Notes under the pieces: generated by a model
Databases searched by the model: none
Told to the model about the DNA's origin: nothing
Seen by the model: the letters and a program-made list of their open reading frames with translations, nothing else
Translations under genes and position numbers: made by a program
NCBI GenBank assembly: GCA_030643345.1
Contig: DAOWMA010000080.1
Span: 1-7,808 of the forward strand
Direction of reading: 5' to 3'
From: Spirochaetaceae bacterium
GTDB lineage: Bacteria; Spirochaetota; Spirochaetia; B11-G9
Length of the DNA stretch: 7,808 bases
Shown here: positions 1-6,061 of the stretch, piece by piece
Numbering within the stretch: the first letter of the stretch is position 1
How the letters are laid out: each line of letters starts with the position of its first letter

Positions 1-1
1 A

Positions 2-1537
2 GCTGCCGATGCTTCAGTTCTTCTAAAAAATGATGATTCTCTACTGCCTCTGGAATTAACAGAAAAGCATATTAAGATTGCTGTTATCGGTGAAATTGCC
101 TTAACTCCACGGTATCAGGGAAGCGGATCTTCCCTGATCAATCCAACCCGTCTGGACAGTGCACTGGAGGAGCTTAAATTATCTTCCGGGGAGAATACAG
201 AAATTACATTTACTGAAGGTTATGATACAACAACAAATAAACCTGATGAAGAACTTGTTAAAGAAGCAGTCATTACAGCAGCAAATGCAGATACAGTTCT
301 TCTTTTTGCCGGACTGACAGAAGAGTATGAATCTGAAGCCTATGACAGAACTGCCCTTGCCCTTCCTCCCGGTCAGAATGAGCTTATTACTGCTGTTGCA
401 GCTGTGAACTCCAGGACAGTTGTAATACTCAGTAACGGGGCACCAGTAGAGATGCCGTGGATTAACAATGTGCCTGCTGTTTTGGAAACATATCTTGGCG
501 GACAGGCATGGGGCAGTGCGGTAGTGGACCTCCTTCTTGGAAAAGTAAATCCATCAGGAAAACTGCCTGAAACCTTTCCTGTGCATTTGGAAGATGGTCC
601 TGCAAATAATAATTTTCCCGGAGGAGAACACACCGTCGAGTACAGGGAGAGTATCTATGTCGGATACCGTTATTATTTAAGCATTGATAAGGAAGTTTTG
701 TTTCCATTTGGACATGGTCTAAGCTATACATCCTTTAAATATGGAAGATTGAAAGCAAAGATAATTACAGAAAACAGACAATTAAAAGTAAGTTTGAAAG
801 TTTCTGTTAGAAATACTGGGAAAAGAGCAGGAAAAGAAACAATTCAATTTTATGTACATAAAAAAGATTCAAGTGTAATACGTCCCAATCGTGAACTGAA
901 AGCTTTTGTAAAGATAAAACTTGAATCCGGAGAGAAGAAAAGAGTCAGAGTGGAGCTTGACAGGCGGGCTTTTGCTTTTTGGGATGTTGGAAACTCAGAT
1001 TGGAGAGTCGAAGATGGAGAGTACCATATTCTTGCCGGTTCTTCATCAAGTGACATTCGCAGTACTTGTCATATTGTATTGCGCTCCGGAGAGATTCTAT
1101 CGGAACATGCTAATCAGATGAAGTTAAATACCCCGGAATATTTCAACCCTGAAAAGGCTGACTGGGAAAGCGATGATGTTTTTGAAAAACTCTATGGGAA
1201 GGAACTTCCGAATACCAAAAAGGTAAAAGGGGAACCCTTTACCTCTGAATCTACCATGGAAGATGTGGCTGGAACTTTTATTGGCCGAAAGCTTAATAAA
1301 ATTATCCGTAAAATAATGCGAAAGACAGTTGGTCCGGATAATTCACCTTCTATGGAGCGAATGGCCGAGGCTATGGTCCGGCACCTTCCTGTACGATTGC
1401 TGGCAATATTCAGTCAGGGGAAGGTTACACACAAAGTTGTTGATGCTCTGGTTTTGATGATCAATGGTAAATATATAAAAGGGCTGGTGAAATTGATTAA
1501 GGCAAAATGGGGCAGACATAGAAAGGATTCAAGATAA
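2..1537 (+). CDS. Glycoside hydrolase family 3 beta-glycosidase, C-terminal part (5' end outside window)
   Basis: The reading frame is open from base 2 to the TAA at 1535-1537, giving 511 visible residues; the start and the N-terminal TIM-barrel with the nucleophile Asp lie upstream. Seen: the entry to the alpha/beta sandwich domain (SVLLKNDDSLLPL), then GLTEEYESEAYDRTAL, where the Glu of SEAYDR (bases 335-337) aligns with the known GH3 acid/base Glu. Next come a GGQAWGSAVVDLLLG segment and NPSGKLPETFP, the VGYRYY and FPFGHGLSYTSF motifs, and a fibronectin-III-like domain ending near base 1080. About 150 further residues form a basic, helix-rich C-terminal extension seen in many GH3 enzymes of gut-type anaerobes. 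Family knowledge: these enzymes hydrolyse beta-glucosides or beta-xylosides of plant or host oligosaccharides, and the extended type is often cytoplasmic. Exact substrate cannot be read. It converges with the phosphatase gene 69 bases downstream. No frameshift is visible. Confidence 0.93.
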   Translation, partial: AADASVLLKNDDSLLPLELTEKHIKIAVIGEIALTPRYQGSGSSLINPTRLDSALEELKLSSGENTEITFTEGYDTTTNKPDEELVKEAVITAANADTVLLFAGLTEEYESEAYDRTALALPPGQNELITAVAAVNSRTVVILSNGAPVEMPWINNVPAVLETYLGGQAWGSAVVDLLLGKVNPSGKLPETFPVHLEDGPANNNFPGGEHTVEYRESIYVGYRYYLSIDKEVLFPFGHGLSYTSFKYGRLKAKIITENRQLKVSLKVSVRNTGKRAGKETIQFYVHKKDSSVIRPNRELKAFVKIKLESGEKKRVRVELDRRAFAFWDVGNSDWRVEDGEYHILAGSSSSDIRSTCHIVLRSGEILSEHANQMKLNTPEYFNPEKADWESDDVFEKLYGKELPNTKKVKGEPFTSESTMEDVAGTFIGRKLNKIIRKIMRKTVGPDNSPSMERMAEAMVRHLPVRLLAIFSQGKVTHKVVDALVLMINGKYIKGLVKLIKAKWGRHRKDSR

Positions 1538-1606
1538 AATTCCTTTTTCAGGAGATTCTGCTGTCAAAAAAACAAGTGTAAGGATTACCCCATAACAGGA
1601 CCGATA

Positions 1607-2368
1607 TTAAAAATTGGAATCCAGATATCTGGATTTTAATTTTGCCTTATCCTCATCGGAAATTCCAAGACCATAAAGAATATATTTATCAATACTGATA
1701 TATTTCTCTTCAATAGAAGAGATAAATGCTTCAATGTACTTACTTTTTATGCCAATAAGCGGTTCCAGAGATTCCGGAAACCGGGGGGCTGTTTTTCCCA
1801 ACAGCTGTCCTATCTGCATTCTCAGGGAGTTGATCATATTCGCATCAATCCTCAGATACTCCTCTTTAATTTCTTCTATCTTAAAATCGAGTATCATCAT
1901 TATAATTGCCCCCAGTACACCGGTCCTGTCTTTTCCCGCTGTGCAATGAAAGAGGAAAGGCTTATTGTTCTGATCTATAATTTCTCTGAGGGCTACTGCA
2001 AATCCTCCACTTTGGACAAACTGATCGCTATATAGATGGACCATCAGTTCTTCAAGTTCTCCCCTATCTTTCTGTAAGAGTGGACTAAAATCATTCTGAA
2101 AAGCATCTTCCAGAATCCCCACTTGCTTAATCTTAAAACCGGAATCTTTCAAAGATGATTCACCATTGATCTCGGCATTACTCCGCAGATCATAGATAGT
2201 ATCTATCTCTTTACTTTTAAGATATTCAATATCCTTTTCCGTTCCCTTATCAAGAGCAGCGCTTCTGAAAATCATTTTGGGATCTATTGAAAGATTTTCC
2301 CTGTTTTTAAGTCCCTCTGCCAAAGGACGAAAATTAAATATTTGCTCCAAAACCCGTATCCTCCCCAT
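1607..2368 (-). CDS. Tyrosine/dual-specificity protein phosphatase (Tyr_phosphatase3 type)
   Basis: A 253-residue protein with the Cys-based phosphatase P-loop HCTAGKDRTG at residues 141-150 (nucleophile C142, phosphate-binding R148). The N-terminal pattern FNFRPLAEG (11-19), a FRSAALD segment (34-40) and DLRSNAE (60-66) are typical of bacterial phosphatases with the Tyr_phosphatase3 domain. The family hydrolyses phosphotyrosine, and some members act on phosphoinositides. No signal peptide or membrane segment is seen, so a cytosolic enzyme is likely. The start at 2368 fits the family, since the conserved FNFR block begins 10 residues later. However, it has only a weak upstream GAG as ribosome site, and it begins exactly where a HAD-hydrolase remnant ends. 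The gene may therefore have lost its own promoter. The coding frame shows no damage. Physiological substrate unknown. Confidence 0.85.
   Translation of the reverse strand: MGRIRVLEQIFNFRPLAEGLKNRENLSIDPKMIFRSAALDKGTEKDIEYLKSKEIDTIYDLRSNAEINGESSLKDSGFKIKQVGILEDAFQNDFSPLLQKDRGELEELMVHLYSDQFVQSGGFAVALREIIDQNNKPFLFHCTAGKDRTGVLGAIIMMILDFKIEEIKEEYLRIDANMINSLRMQIGQLLGKTAPRFPESLEPLIGIKSKYIEAFISSIEEKYISIDKYILYGLGISDEDKAKLKSRYLDSNF
1610..1643. terminator. Palindromic terminator-like hairpin between convergent genes
   Basis: Bases 1618-1635 are a perfect 18-bp palindrome (AATCCAGATATCTGGATT). Outer arms AAAATT (1610-1615) and AATTTT (1638-1643) extend it, joined by two positions that would be G-U pairs in the + transcript. 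It lies about 70 bases after the GH3 stop and inside the last codons of the opposing phosphatase gene, with T-rich sequence after the stem in the GH3 direction. A shared bidirectional terminator is plausible, but the stem is AT-rich and there is no long uninterrupted T tract. Confidence 0.4.
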
Positions 2369-2466
2369 TTTAAGATATTCTCATCTGCCAAAAACTTCCA
2401 GGCTTCATAATAATATAGATACGTCGATACAATAACCCCGTCATAGTCAAAAATAACCAGCTCCAA
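2369..2466 (-). pseudogene. N-terminal remnant of a HAD-superfamily hydrolase
   Basis: From the ATG at 2466, about 30 codons read as the first segment of a HAD hydrolase. VIFDYDGVIV carries the DxDG motif with the nucleophile Asp, and YYEAWKFLADEN follows as at the start of the cap domain in phosphoglycolate-phosphatase/beta-phosphoglucomutase-like proteins. Similarity stops near 2370, where the phosphatase start occurs in another frame. The frame runs on to 2284 but only as a shadow of the phosphatase gene. Motifs II to IV of the family are absent, so this piece cannot be active. It is a 5' stub left after deletion, squeezed between the GH39 relic and the phosphatase. Confidence 0.6.
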
Positions 2467-3325
2467 TCTGTTCTAAAAGGATATTTTTTACTATAAAAGC
2501 AGCCATAAAACAGGTATCATGCACAAGGTCCCGACAATCTGTATTGGAATCCCATTCGGTAATAAAATACTCTGCTTTGGAAAATTTCAACTCTCCTGTA
2601 AAAGAAATTAAGTCCTGTACTGAGGTTTGAAGAAAATCATGACTACCTAAAGAGATATCTATATCATCTAATTTTATAAAATCAAAATTTGATTCAAAGG
2701 CCCTGCCTATTAAACTCTCTGTGATTTTATTCTCAGTATTTATATCCCCATCCCAGAAGATTCCCATCAATTCCGGCTCGTTCCAAAATTCGAAATACCA
2801 GCTAAGAACTTCATCAATACCATATCGGTTTATCATATGGCGGACAAAAGCATCGATCATATCAGTCCATAATTCAAGACTCTTTGGAGGAGAGATATTG
2901 CTTTTTCACCAGAATATTGTTTTATCTGTTGATGCCAGCTGAGAAGGCATAAACCCCAACTCAAGAAAAGGTTTTAATCCATAACTAAGCAGAGAATCAA
3001 ATAAGCTGTCTATATGATTAAAGTTGTAATAAACCTCACCGGAAGGTGTTTCATTGTACAACATCAGTTCATCGGAAAAAATCCCATGGAACCTCACATA
3101 TTCAAATCCTATTTCTTTCTGGATTTGCCTGATTTGATTTTGGAAATCCTGCCTCAGACCATGGGGAGCATATCCAAAAGTCATAATTTTTTTAAAGTTA
3201 TGAAAAAAGGGATATAGATTTTCAGTAATAGAAATAATTCTGCAGGTATTTAAATAATTTAGATAATGTATCCTTATTATTAATACTGAAATAATCTCAC
3301 GGTTTATTGAGAGTTGAGATAAAAT
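2447..3325 (-). pseudogene. Degenerate glycoside hydrolase family 39 (beta-xylosidase) gene
   Basis: One minus-strand frame reads as GH39 with one break: an in-frame TGA at 2906-2908. The upstream part (3184 to 2909) contains GYAPHGLRQDFQNQ, IGFEYVRFHGIFSDELM, YNFNHIDSLFDSLL and GLKPFLELGFMPSQLAS. After the TGA the same frame continues with KSNISPPKSLELW and then FEFWNEPEL (putative acid/base Glu at 2777-2779), followed by YFITEWDSNTDCRDLVHDT (putative nucleophile Glu at 2555-2557). The two catalytic Glu are only 74 residues apart, against 117 in the characterised XynB (E160/E277), so an internal segment is missing. The frame ends around 2470, before the C-terminal barrel strands and beta-sandwich, and joins the HAD stub. 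Upstream of 3184 the frame stays open to a stop at 3326-3328, with NFKKIMTFGYA resembling the normal approach to this block. The original enzyme would have released xylose from xylo-oligosaccharides; this copy should be dead. Confidence 0.8.
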
Positions 3326-3419
3326 CTATCTGCAAGATGCTCTAACCCAAGTTCATGATCAGCACTGTTTATGATGAGAGGTTTCCAAAGATATGGATTA
3401 TAATATATCATCGGTTTAT

Positions 3420-3424
3420 GAGGG
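3420..3424 (+). promoter_or_regulatory. Possible ribosome binding site of thioesterase copy 1
   Basis: GAGGG lies 10 bases before ATG 3435 and 13 before ATG 3438. The second thioesterase has the matching GAGG at 6044-6047, 14 bases before its ATG. The spacing is longer than usual in both. An alternative site GAGAGG (3376-3381) lies 11 bases before an earlier ATG at 3393. Confidence 0.35.
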
Positions 3425-3437
3425 CATTACATATATG

Positions 3438-3959
3438 ATGAAAAAGAACACAGAAAGTGAATTCTCTGCACCTGAACTTACCGGAGAACCGGATTGGTCA
3501 GAACTTGTTATTCCGAAAAACTTCGGTTCCGGAAGACAGTTTATTACAGGGGATATCAGAACAGACAGAATAAGATTGAAATATTTTAAAAGAAAACACG
3601 ACAATGCCCTTATGGCCAGAATATGGTTCGGACCTGCAACAGAAGGACCTGTAGGACATGTACACGGAGGAAGTATGTCCGCAATACTTGACGAGTCCAT
3701 GGGCTTAGCAGTATTACTGACCGGTTCCATAGCTTTTACAGCAAAACTTACAGTTAAATATCTAAAGATGCTTCCATTAGGATCTGTTGTTACCCTTGAG
3801 GCTAAGGTAAAAAATGCATCCGGCAGAAGGGTTTTGGCAACAGGAAAGATATATAATGAGAAAGGTGAGGTAATTTCAAAAGGAGAAGGTTTTTTTATAA
3901 AACCTCCTGTTAATAAAATAGAAGAGCATAATATTGAAATTAGAACAGTAGAAAAATAA
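3438..3959 (+). CDS. Hotdog-fold thioesterase (PaaI family), copy 1
   Basis: A single-domain protein of the PaaI/THEM4-like hotdog type. The signature GHVHGGSMSAILDESMG carries the HGG motif and the Asp that polarises the thioester in this family; the TAKLTVKYLKMLPLGS strand and the YNEKGEVISKGEGFF strand complete the fold. The family hydrolyses acyl-CoA thioesters, usually as a cytosolic dimer or tetramer; the acyl chain cannot be predicted. I chose ATG 3438 because it aligns base for base with the start of the paralogue at 6062, which has no in-frame start further upstream. ATG 3393 would add 15 residues and ATG 3435 one. About 45 bases before this start are also similar in both copies, so the duplication included the leader. 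A good terminator follows at 3963. The protein is about 84% identical to the second copy. Confidence 0.88.
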   Translation: MKKNTESEFSAPELTGEPDWSELVIPKNFGSGRQFITGDIRTDRIRLKYFKRKHDNALMARIWFGPATEGPVGHVHGGSMSAILDESMGLAVLLTGSIAFTAKLTVKYLKMLPLGSVVTLEAKVKNASGRRVLATGKIYNEKGEVISKGEGFFIKPPVNKIEEHNIEIRTVEK

Positions 3960-3962
3960 TAG

Positions 3963-3989
3963 TTGAACTTCATTGAGTTCAATGTTTTT
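3963..3989 (+). terminator. Rho-independent terminator after thioesterase copy 1
   Basis: TTGAACT (3963-3969) and AGTTCAA (3976-3982) form a perfect 7-bp stem, extendable by one T-G pair around a CATT loop. It starts 4 bases after the stop codon and is followed by TGTTTTT (3983-3989). The position and T tract support an intrinsic terminator, separating copy 1 from the nitroreductase unit. Confidence 0.7.
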
Positions 3990-4050
3990 CATAAGTTTGA
4001 TTTTTTAATAGATTTCCTTTTATTGAATTATTCATCCCAGGTACACTACC

Positions 4051-4101
4051 AAAATATTTGGAGAAGTATTCAATGTATGATGTCCTGTAGAACACATAGT
4101 A
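4051..4101 (+). repeat. Dispersed intergenic repeat, copy A
   Basis: Ordered blocks AAAATATTTG, TATTCAATG, TGTCCTGTAGA and CATAGTAT recur in the same order at 6814-6874 (with TGTCCCGTAGA). Copy A has 6 extra bases after the first block and 7 extra bases (ATGTATG) after the second, and lacks the GC-rich hairpin of copy B. Both lie downstream of a thioesterase gene, so it may be part of the old duplication. Confidence 0.4.
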
Positions 4102-4130
4102 TCTGATGATTATCATTTTAGTAATATATG

Positions 4131-4159
4131 TTGACATTTTATATGTTGCAACGTATATT
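4131..4159 (+). promoter_or_regulatory. Sigma-70-type promoter of the nitroreductase gene
   Basis: A consensus -35 box TTGACA (4131-4136) is separated by exactly 17 bases from TATATT (4154-4159). Transcription would begin near 4166, giving a leader of roughly 26 bases that contains the AGAAGGAG ribosome site. It is the strongest promoter match I found in the window. Confidence 0.75.
4140..4157. promoter_or_regulatory. Candidate MarR-type operator in the nitroreductase promoter
   Basis: TATATGTTGCAACGTATA is an inverted repeat with a perfect GTTGCAAC core and one mismatched pair across 18 bp. It fills the space between the -35 and -10 boxes, so a bound dimer would block RNA polymerase. The length and symmetry suit a MarR-family dimer such as the one encoded 750 bases downstream. 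Binding is inferred, not shown. Confidence 0.5.
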
Positions 4160-4177
4160 ATAAGAAATAATATTCAC

Positions 4178-4185
4178 AGAAGGAG
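4178..4185 (+). promoter_or_regulatory. Ribosome binding site that decides a GTG start
   Basis: AGAAGGAG ends 6 bases before GTG 4192. The nearby ATG at 4187 is followed directly by a stop codon, so GTG is the only sensible start of the nitroreductase. Confidence 0.75.
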
Positions 4186-4191
4186 AATGTA

Positions 4192-4809
4192 GTGGAAACA
4201 AGAGCATTATTTAGCGAAAGAAGATCTGTAACTTTTATAAATAAAACTGAAGTACTAAGTAAGCAGACCTTGAAAGATATCATTAATCTGGCAGTATTGG
4301 CACCGTCAGCATTTAATCTGCAGCCATGGAGAATTATTGCTGTAACATCTGAGGAAAGTAAGAAGAAACTTTTCGATTTATCTAATCAGCAGGAAAAAGT
4401 GCTTGAAGCGCCTGTAACTCTTATTATTATAGGAGATAAAGAAGGATATTCAGATAATAATCCCGTATGGATAGAAATGCTTAGTAGTGTAGGTGGTAAT
4501 CAGGAAATGGTAGATGGCTCAAAACAGGCAGCTTCATATCTTTATGGATCCAGTGAAGAGCGAAAACTGAAATTTGCTGAAAGCAATGCAGGGTTATTAG
4601 CTATGGCAATTATGTTTGCTGCAAAAGATTATGGAGTTGATTCTCATCCCATGAGTGGTATTGATTTTGATGGTATTCATAAAGAATTTAAACTTAACAA
4701 AGATGAAACCGTAGTTATGACAATCAGCATGGGCTATTATGATAAAAGCAAAGAACTTTATCCACGTCGTCCCCGCAGATTATATAACGAAATTACATCA
4801 ATTGTATAA
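4192..4809 (+). CDS. Nitroreductase-family FMN oxidoreductase (MhqN/YodC-like)
   Basis: The 205-residue length and motif order match the small nitroreductases exemplified by B. subtilis MhqN (YodC). ERRSVTFI (residues 9-16) and APSAFNLQPWRI (37-48) form the FMN-phosphate and ribityl contacts; SNAGLLAMAIMFAAKDYGVDS (131-151) is the long core helix; YPRRPRR near the end supplies the C-terminal basic FMN contact. The family forms dimers with FMN at the interface and uses NAD(P)H for two-electron reduction of nitroaromatics, quinones or related electrophiles. The start is GTG, set by a well-spaced AGAAGGAG. It has its own promoter with a palindrome in the spacer, and the next gene is a MarR regulator. 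That pairing recalls the MhqR/MhqN quinone response, which makes repression by the neighbouring MarR likely but unproven. True substrate unknown. Confidence 0.9.
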   Translation: METRALFSERRSVTFINKTEVLSKQTLKDIINLAVLAPSAFNLQPWRIIAVTSEESKKKLFDLSNQQEKVLEAPVTLIIIGDKEGYSDNNPVWIEMLSSVGGNQEMVDGSKQAASYLYGSSEERKLKFAESNAGLLAMAIMFAAKDYGVDSHPMSGIDFDGIHKEFKLNKDETVVMTISMGYYDKSKELYPRRPRRLYNEITSIV

Positions 4810-4826
4810 AAATATTTAACTATTTG

Positions 4827-4860
4827 ATATTACCGGGATCCAGATTGGTTCCGGTAATAT
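4827..4860 (+). other. Strong hairpin after the nitroreductase gene (terminator-like or attenuator)
   Basis: ATATTACCGG (4827-4836) pairs perfectly with CCGGTAATAT (4851-4860). Further inner pairs (G-U, A-U, U-G, C-G) make a 14-bp stem around CAGATT. It begins 17 bases after the nitroreductase stop, but no T tract follows, so intrinsic termination is uncertain. RNA processing or a partial terminator are alternatives. Its right arm touches the -35 box of the marR promoter. Confidence 0.5.
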
Positions 4861-4873
4861 TGACTAAGTCAAT
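4859..4873. promoter_or_regulatory. Perfect palindrome over the marR -35 box
   Basis: ATTGACT-A-AGTCAAT is a perfect 15-bp inverted repeat that contains the -35 hexamer TTGACT. Such a site suggests autorepression of marR, though its sequence differs from the palindrome in the nitroreductase promoter. A different regulator could be involved. Confidence 0.4.
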
Positions 4874-4887
4874 TAGAAAGATATAAT
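4860..4887 (+). promoter_or_regulatory. Promoter of the marR-pentapeptide unit
   Basis: TTGACT (4860-4865), a 16-base spacer and a perfect TATAAT (4882-4887). Transcription would start near 4894, giving a leader of about 47 bases. A second perfect TATAAT lies at 4918-4923 without a good -35; it could give an almost leaderless marR message. Confidence 0.6.
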
Positions 4888-4940
4888 TGATTATATGCTT
4901 GTAAAGGGAATTGTTTCTATAATGGCACAAAATAATTATT

Positions 4941-5405
4941 ATGAAAATTGAAAATGAAGTAAAAGGTCATTTCCGGAACGAATATCACCGGGGTTATATT
5001 AATTTAATTTATACAGTAAAAACTCTAAGTTACAATTTTTTGCAACTTTTAAAAAAATATGGACTAAGTGAAGCCCAATATAATATTTTAAGAGTGCTGC
5101 GTAGTAAGCATTCTGATAAAGGTGCATCAATTGCATTTCTAAAGGATAGGATGTTGGATAAAAGTTCAGATGTAAGCAGAGTTGTTGATAGATTATATGA
5201 AAAAAGTTATGTCAATAGGAAAGAAAATCCAGCTGACCGCCGGCAAAAAATGATAGAAATAACAAAAAAAGGTTCTGATCTTCTTGCGGAAATGTACGAT
5301 TGTGAAAAAAAGGTAGATACACTTTTAAGCAATCTAAATAAGAAAGAGGTTTCTGAGTTGAACAGAATACTGGATAAAATCCGGAGCCAGGAAATAAAAC
5401 CTTAA
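4941..5405 (+). CDS. MarR-family transcriptional regulator
   Basis: 154 residues with the MarR layout: N-terminal dimerisation helix (about 18-40), GLSEAQYNILRVLRS helix (41-55), winged helix-turn-helix with the recognition helix around MLDKSSDVSRVVDRLYEK (71-88), wing motif NPADRRQKMIEITKKG (96-111) with the conserved DRR, and a C-terminal helix completing the dimer. The family represses stress and drug-response genes and releases DNA on binding phenolics or quinones or on thiol oxidation. Only one Cys (C121) is present, so a ligand or one-Cys mechanism would be needed. No clear ribosome site precedes ATG 4941; the only purine run, AAAGGG (4903-4908), is too distant. ATG 4922 opens just a 9-codon out-of-frame peptide. 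The pentapeptide gene follows after 2 bases. Likely targets are the palindromes at 4140-4157 and 4859-4873 (inference). Confidence 0.92.
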   Translation: MKIENEVKGHFRNEYHRGYINLIYTVKTLSYNFLQLLKKYGLSEAQYNILRVLRSKHSDKGASIAFLKDRMLDKSSDVSRVVDRLYEKSYVNRKENPADRRQKMIEITKKGSDLLAEMYDCEKKVDTLLSNLNKKEVSELNRILDKIRSQEIKP

Positions 5406-5407
5406 CA

Positions 5408-5995
5408 ATGGAATATACTGAATCAGAATATAGTAATTATAAAATCGAACAAGAGAATTTTTCAAATAAAGATCTATCACAAAAAGTTTTTTACAATTGT
5501 ACATTTAAAGAATGCAACTTTACAGAAACAATCTTAAGTTTAACAGATTTTGATAGATGTGAGTTTATAGACTGTAACTTTACAAATCCGGTTATAAATA
5601 AAACATCATTTAATGGTGTGTTTTTTGAATCCTGTAAGTTGATGGGAATAAACTTTTATCACTGCAGTCAATTTGCCTTTGATCTTTCATGTAATAACTG
5701 CATAATAAACAGCTGTAATTTCAGTGATTTAAAAATGAAGAATTCAAAATTGACAGGGTGTAAAATTATAGACAGCTATTTCCAGGAAGCATTTTTGGTT
5801 GGTGTCTCTTTTGAAGATTCTCATTTTGAAAATACATTATTTCATAAAACTAATCTTGAGAAATCTTCATTCTGCAATGCCTCGGGTTATAGTATCGATC
5901 CCCTTGTGAATAAGGTTAGGGGAGCGCAGTTTTCAGTACCGGAAGTGTTGAATCTGCTGAGCGGGTTTGGTATTAAAATAAAAAGCACTTCTTGA
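5408..5995 (+). CDS. Pentapeptide-repeat protein (Qnr/MfpA-like right-handed beta-helix)
   Basis: 195 residues almost wholly made of five-residue repeats with a central Phe or Leu. In one register the central positions run 18, 23, 28 and so on to 93. After a 7-residue step (LSCNNCI) a second register runs 100 to 155. Cys fills the inward i-2 site at 31, 36, 51, 56, 76, 86, 98, 103 and 118. The C-terminal block YSIDPLVNKVRGAQFSVPEVLNLLSGFGIKI is a capping tail common to many stand-alone pentapeptide proteins. Family knowledge: Qnr and MfpA dimers (about 183-219 residues) mimic DNA and modulate gyrase or topoisomerase IV, but many relatives have no known role. No signal peptide is present. ATG 5408 lies 2 bases after the marR stop, with AGGA 15 bases upstream, so translational coupling is likely. 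Quinolone protection is only a hypothesis. Confidence 0.88.
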   Translation: MEYTESEYSNYKIEQENFSNKDLSQKVFYNCTFKECNFTETILSLTDFDRCEFIDCNFTNPVINKTSFNGVFFESCKLMGINFYHCSQFAFDLSCNNCIINSCNFSDLKMKNSKLTGCKIIDSYFQEAFLVGVSFEDSHFENTLFHKTNLEKSSFCNASGYSIDPLVNKVRGAQFSVPEVLNLLSGFGIKIKSTS

Positions 5996-6043
5996 AGTAA
6001 AATTCCTTCATATTTTGCAGCAAATAGTATATCCTTTGTTTAT

Positions 6044-6047
6044 GAGG
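6044..6047 (+). promoter_or_regulatory. Weak ribosome binding site of thioesterase copy 2
   Basis: GAGG, 14 bases before ATG 6062, matches GAGGG at 3420-3424 before copy 1. Its conservation in both leaders supports use despite the long spacing. Confidence 0.3.
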
Positions 6048-6061
6048 ATACTACATATATT

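Noticed and set aside
404..1537. GH3 gene starting at ATG 404
   Set aside because: The same frame is open back to base 2 and encodes conserved GH3 sequence including the acid/base Glu, so this Met is internal.
3326..3437. Possible riboswitch or tRNA before thioesterase copy 1
   Set aside because: No conserved aptamer core, cloverleaf or long stem could be found.
3416..3982. 188-codon open frame antisense to thioesterase copy 1, with a similar one (6040-6228) against copy 2
   Set aside because: Both mirror strongly conserved coding sequence on the other strand, show no family motif and lack ribosome sites; they are shadows of the duplicated gene.
4102..4120. Fur/PerR-box-like inverted repeat ATGATTATCAT upstream of the nitroreductase promoter
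   Set aside because: Only one half matches the Fur consensus well, it lies upstream of the -35 box, and no iron or peroxide gene is present.
4922..4951. Nine-codon upstream peptide overlapping the marR start
   Set aside because: It has no well-spaced ribosome site, and its ATG overlaps a TATAAT box; chance is the simpler explanation.
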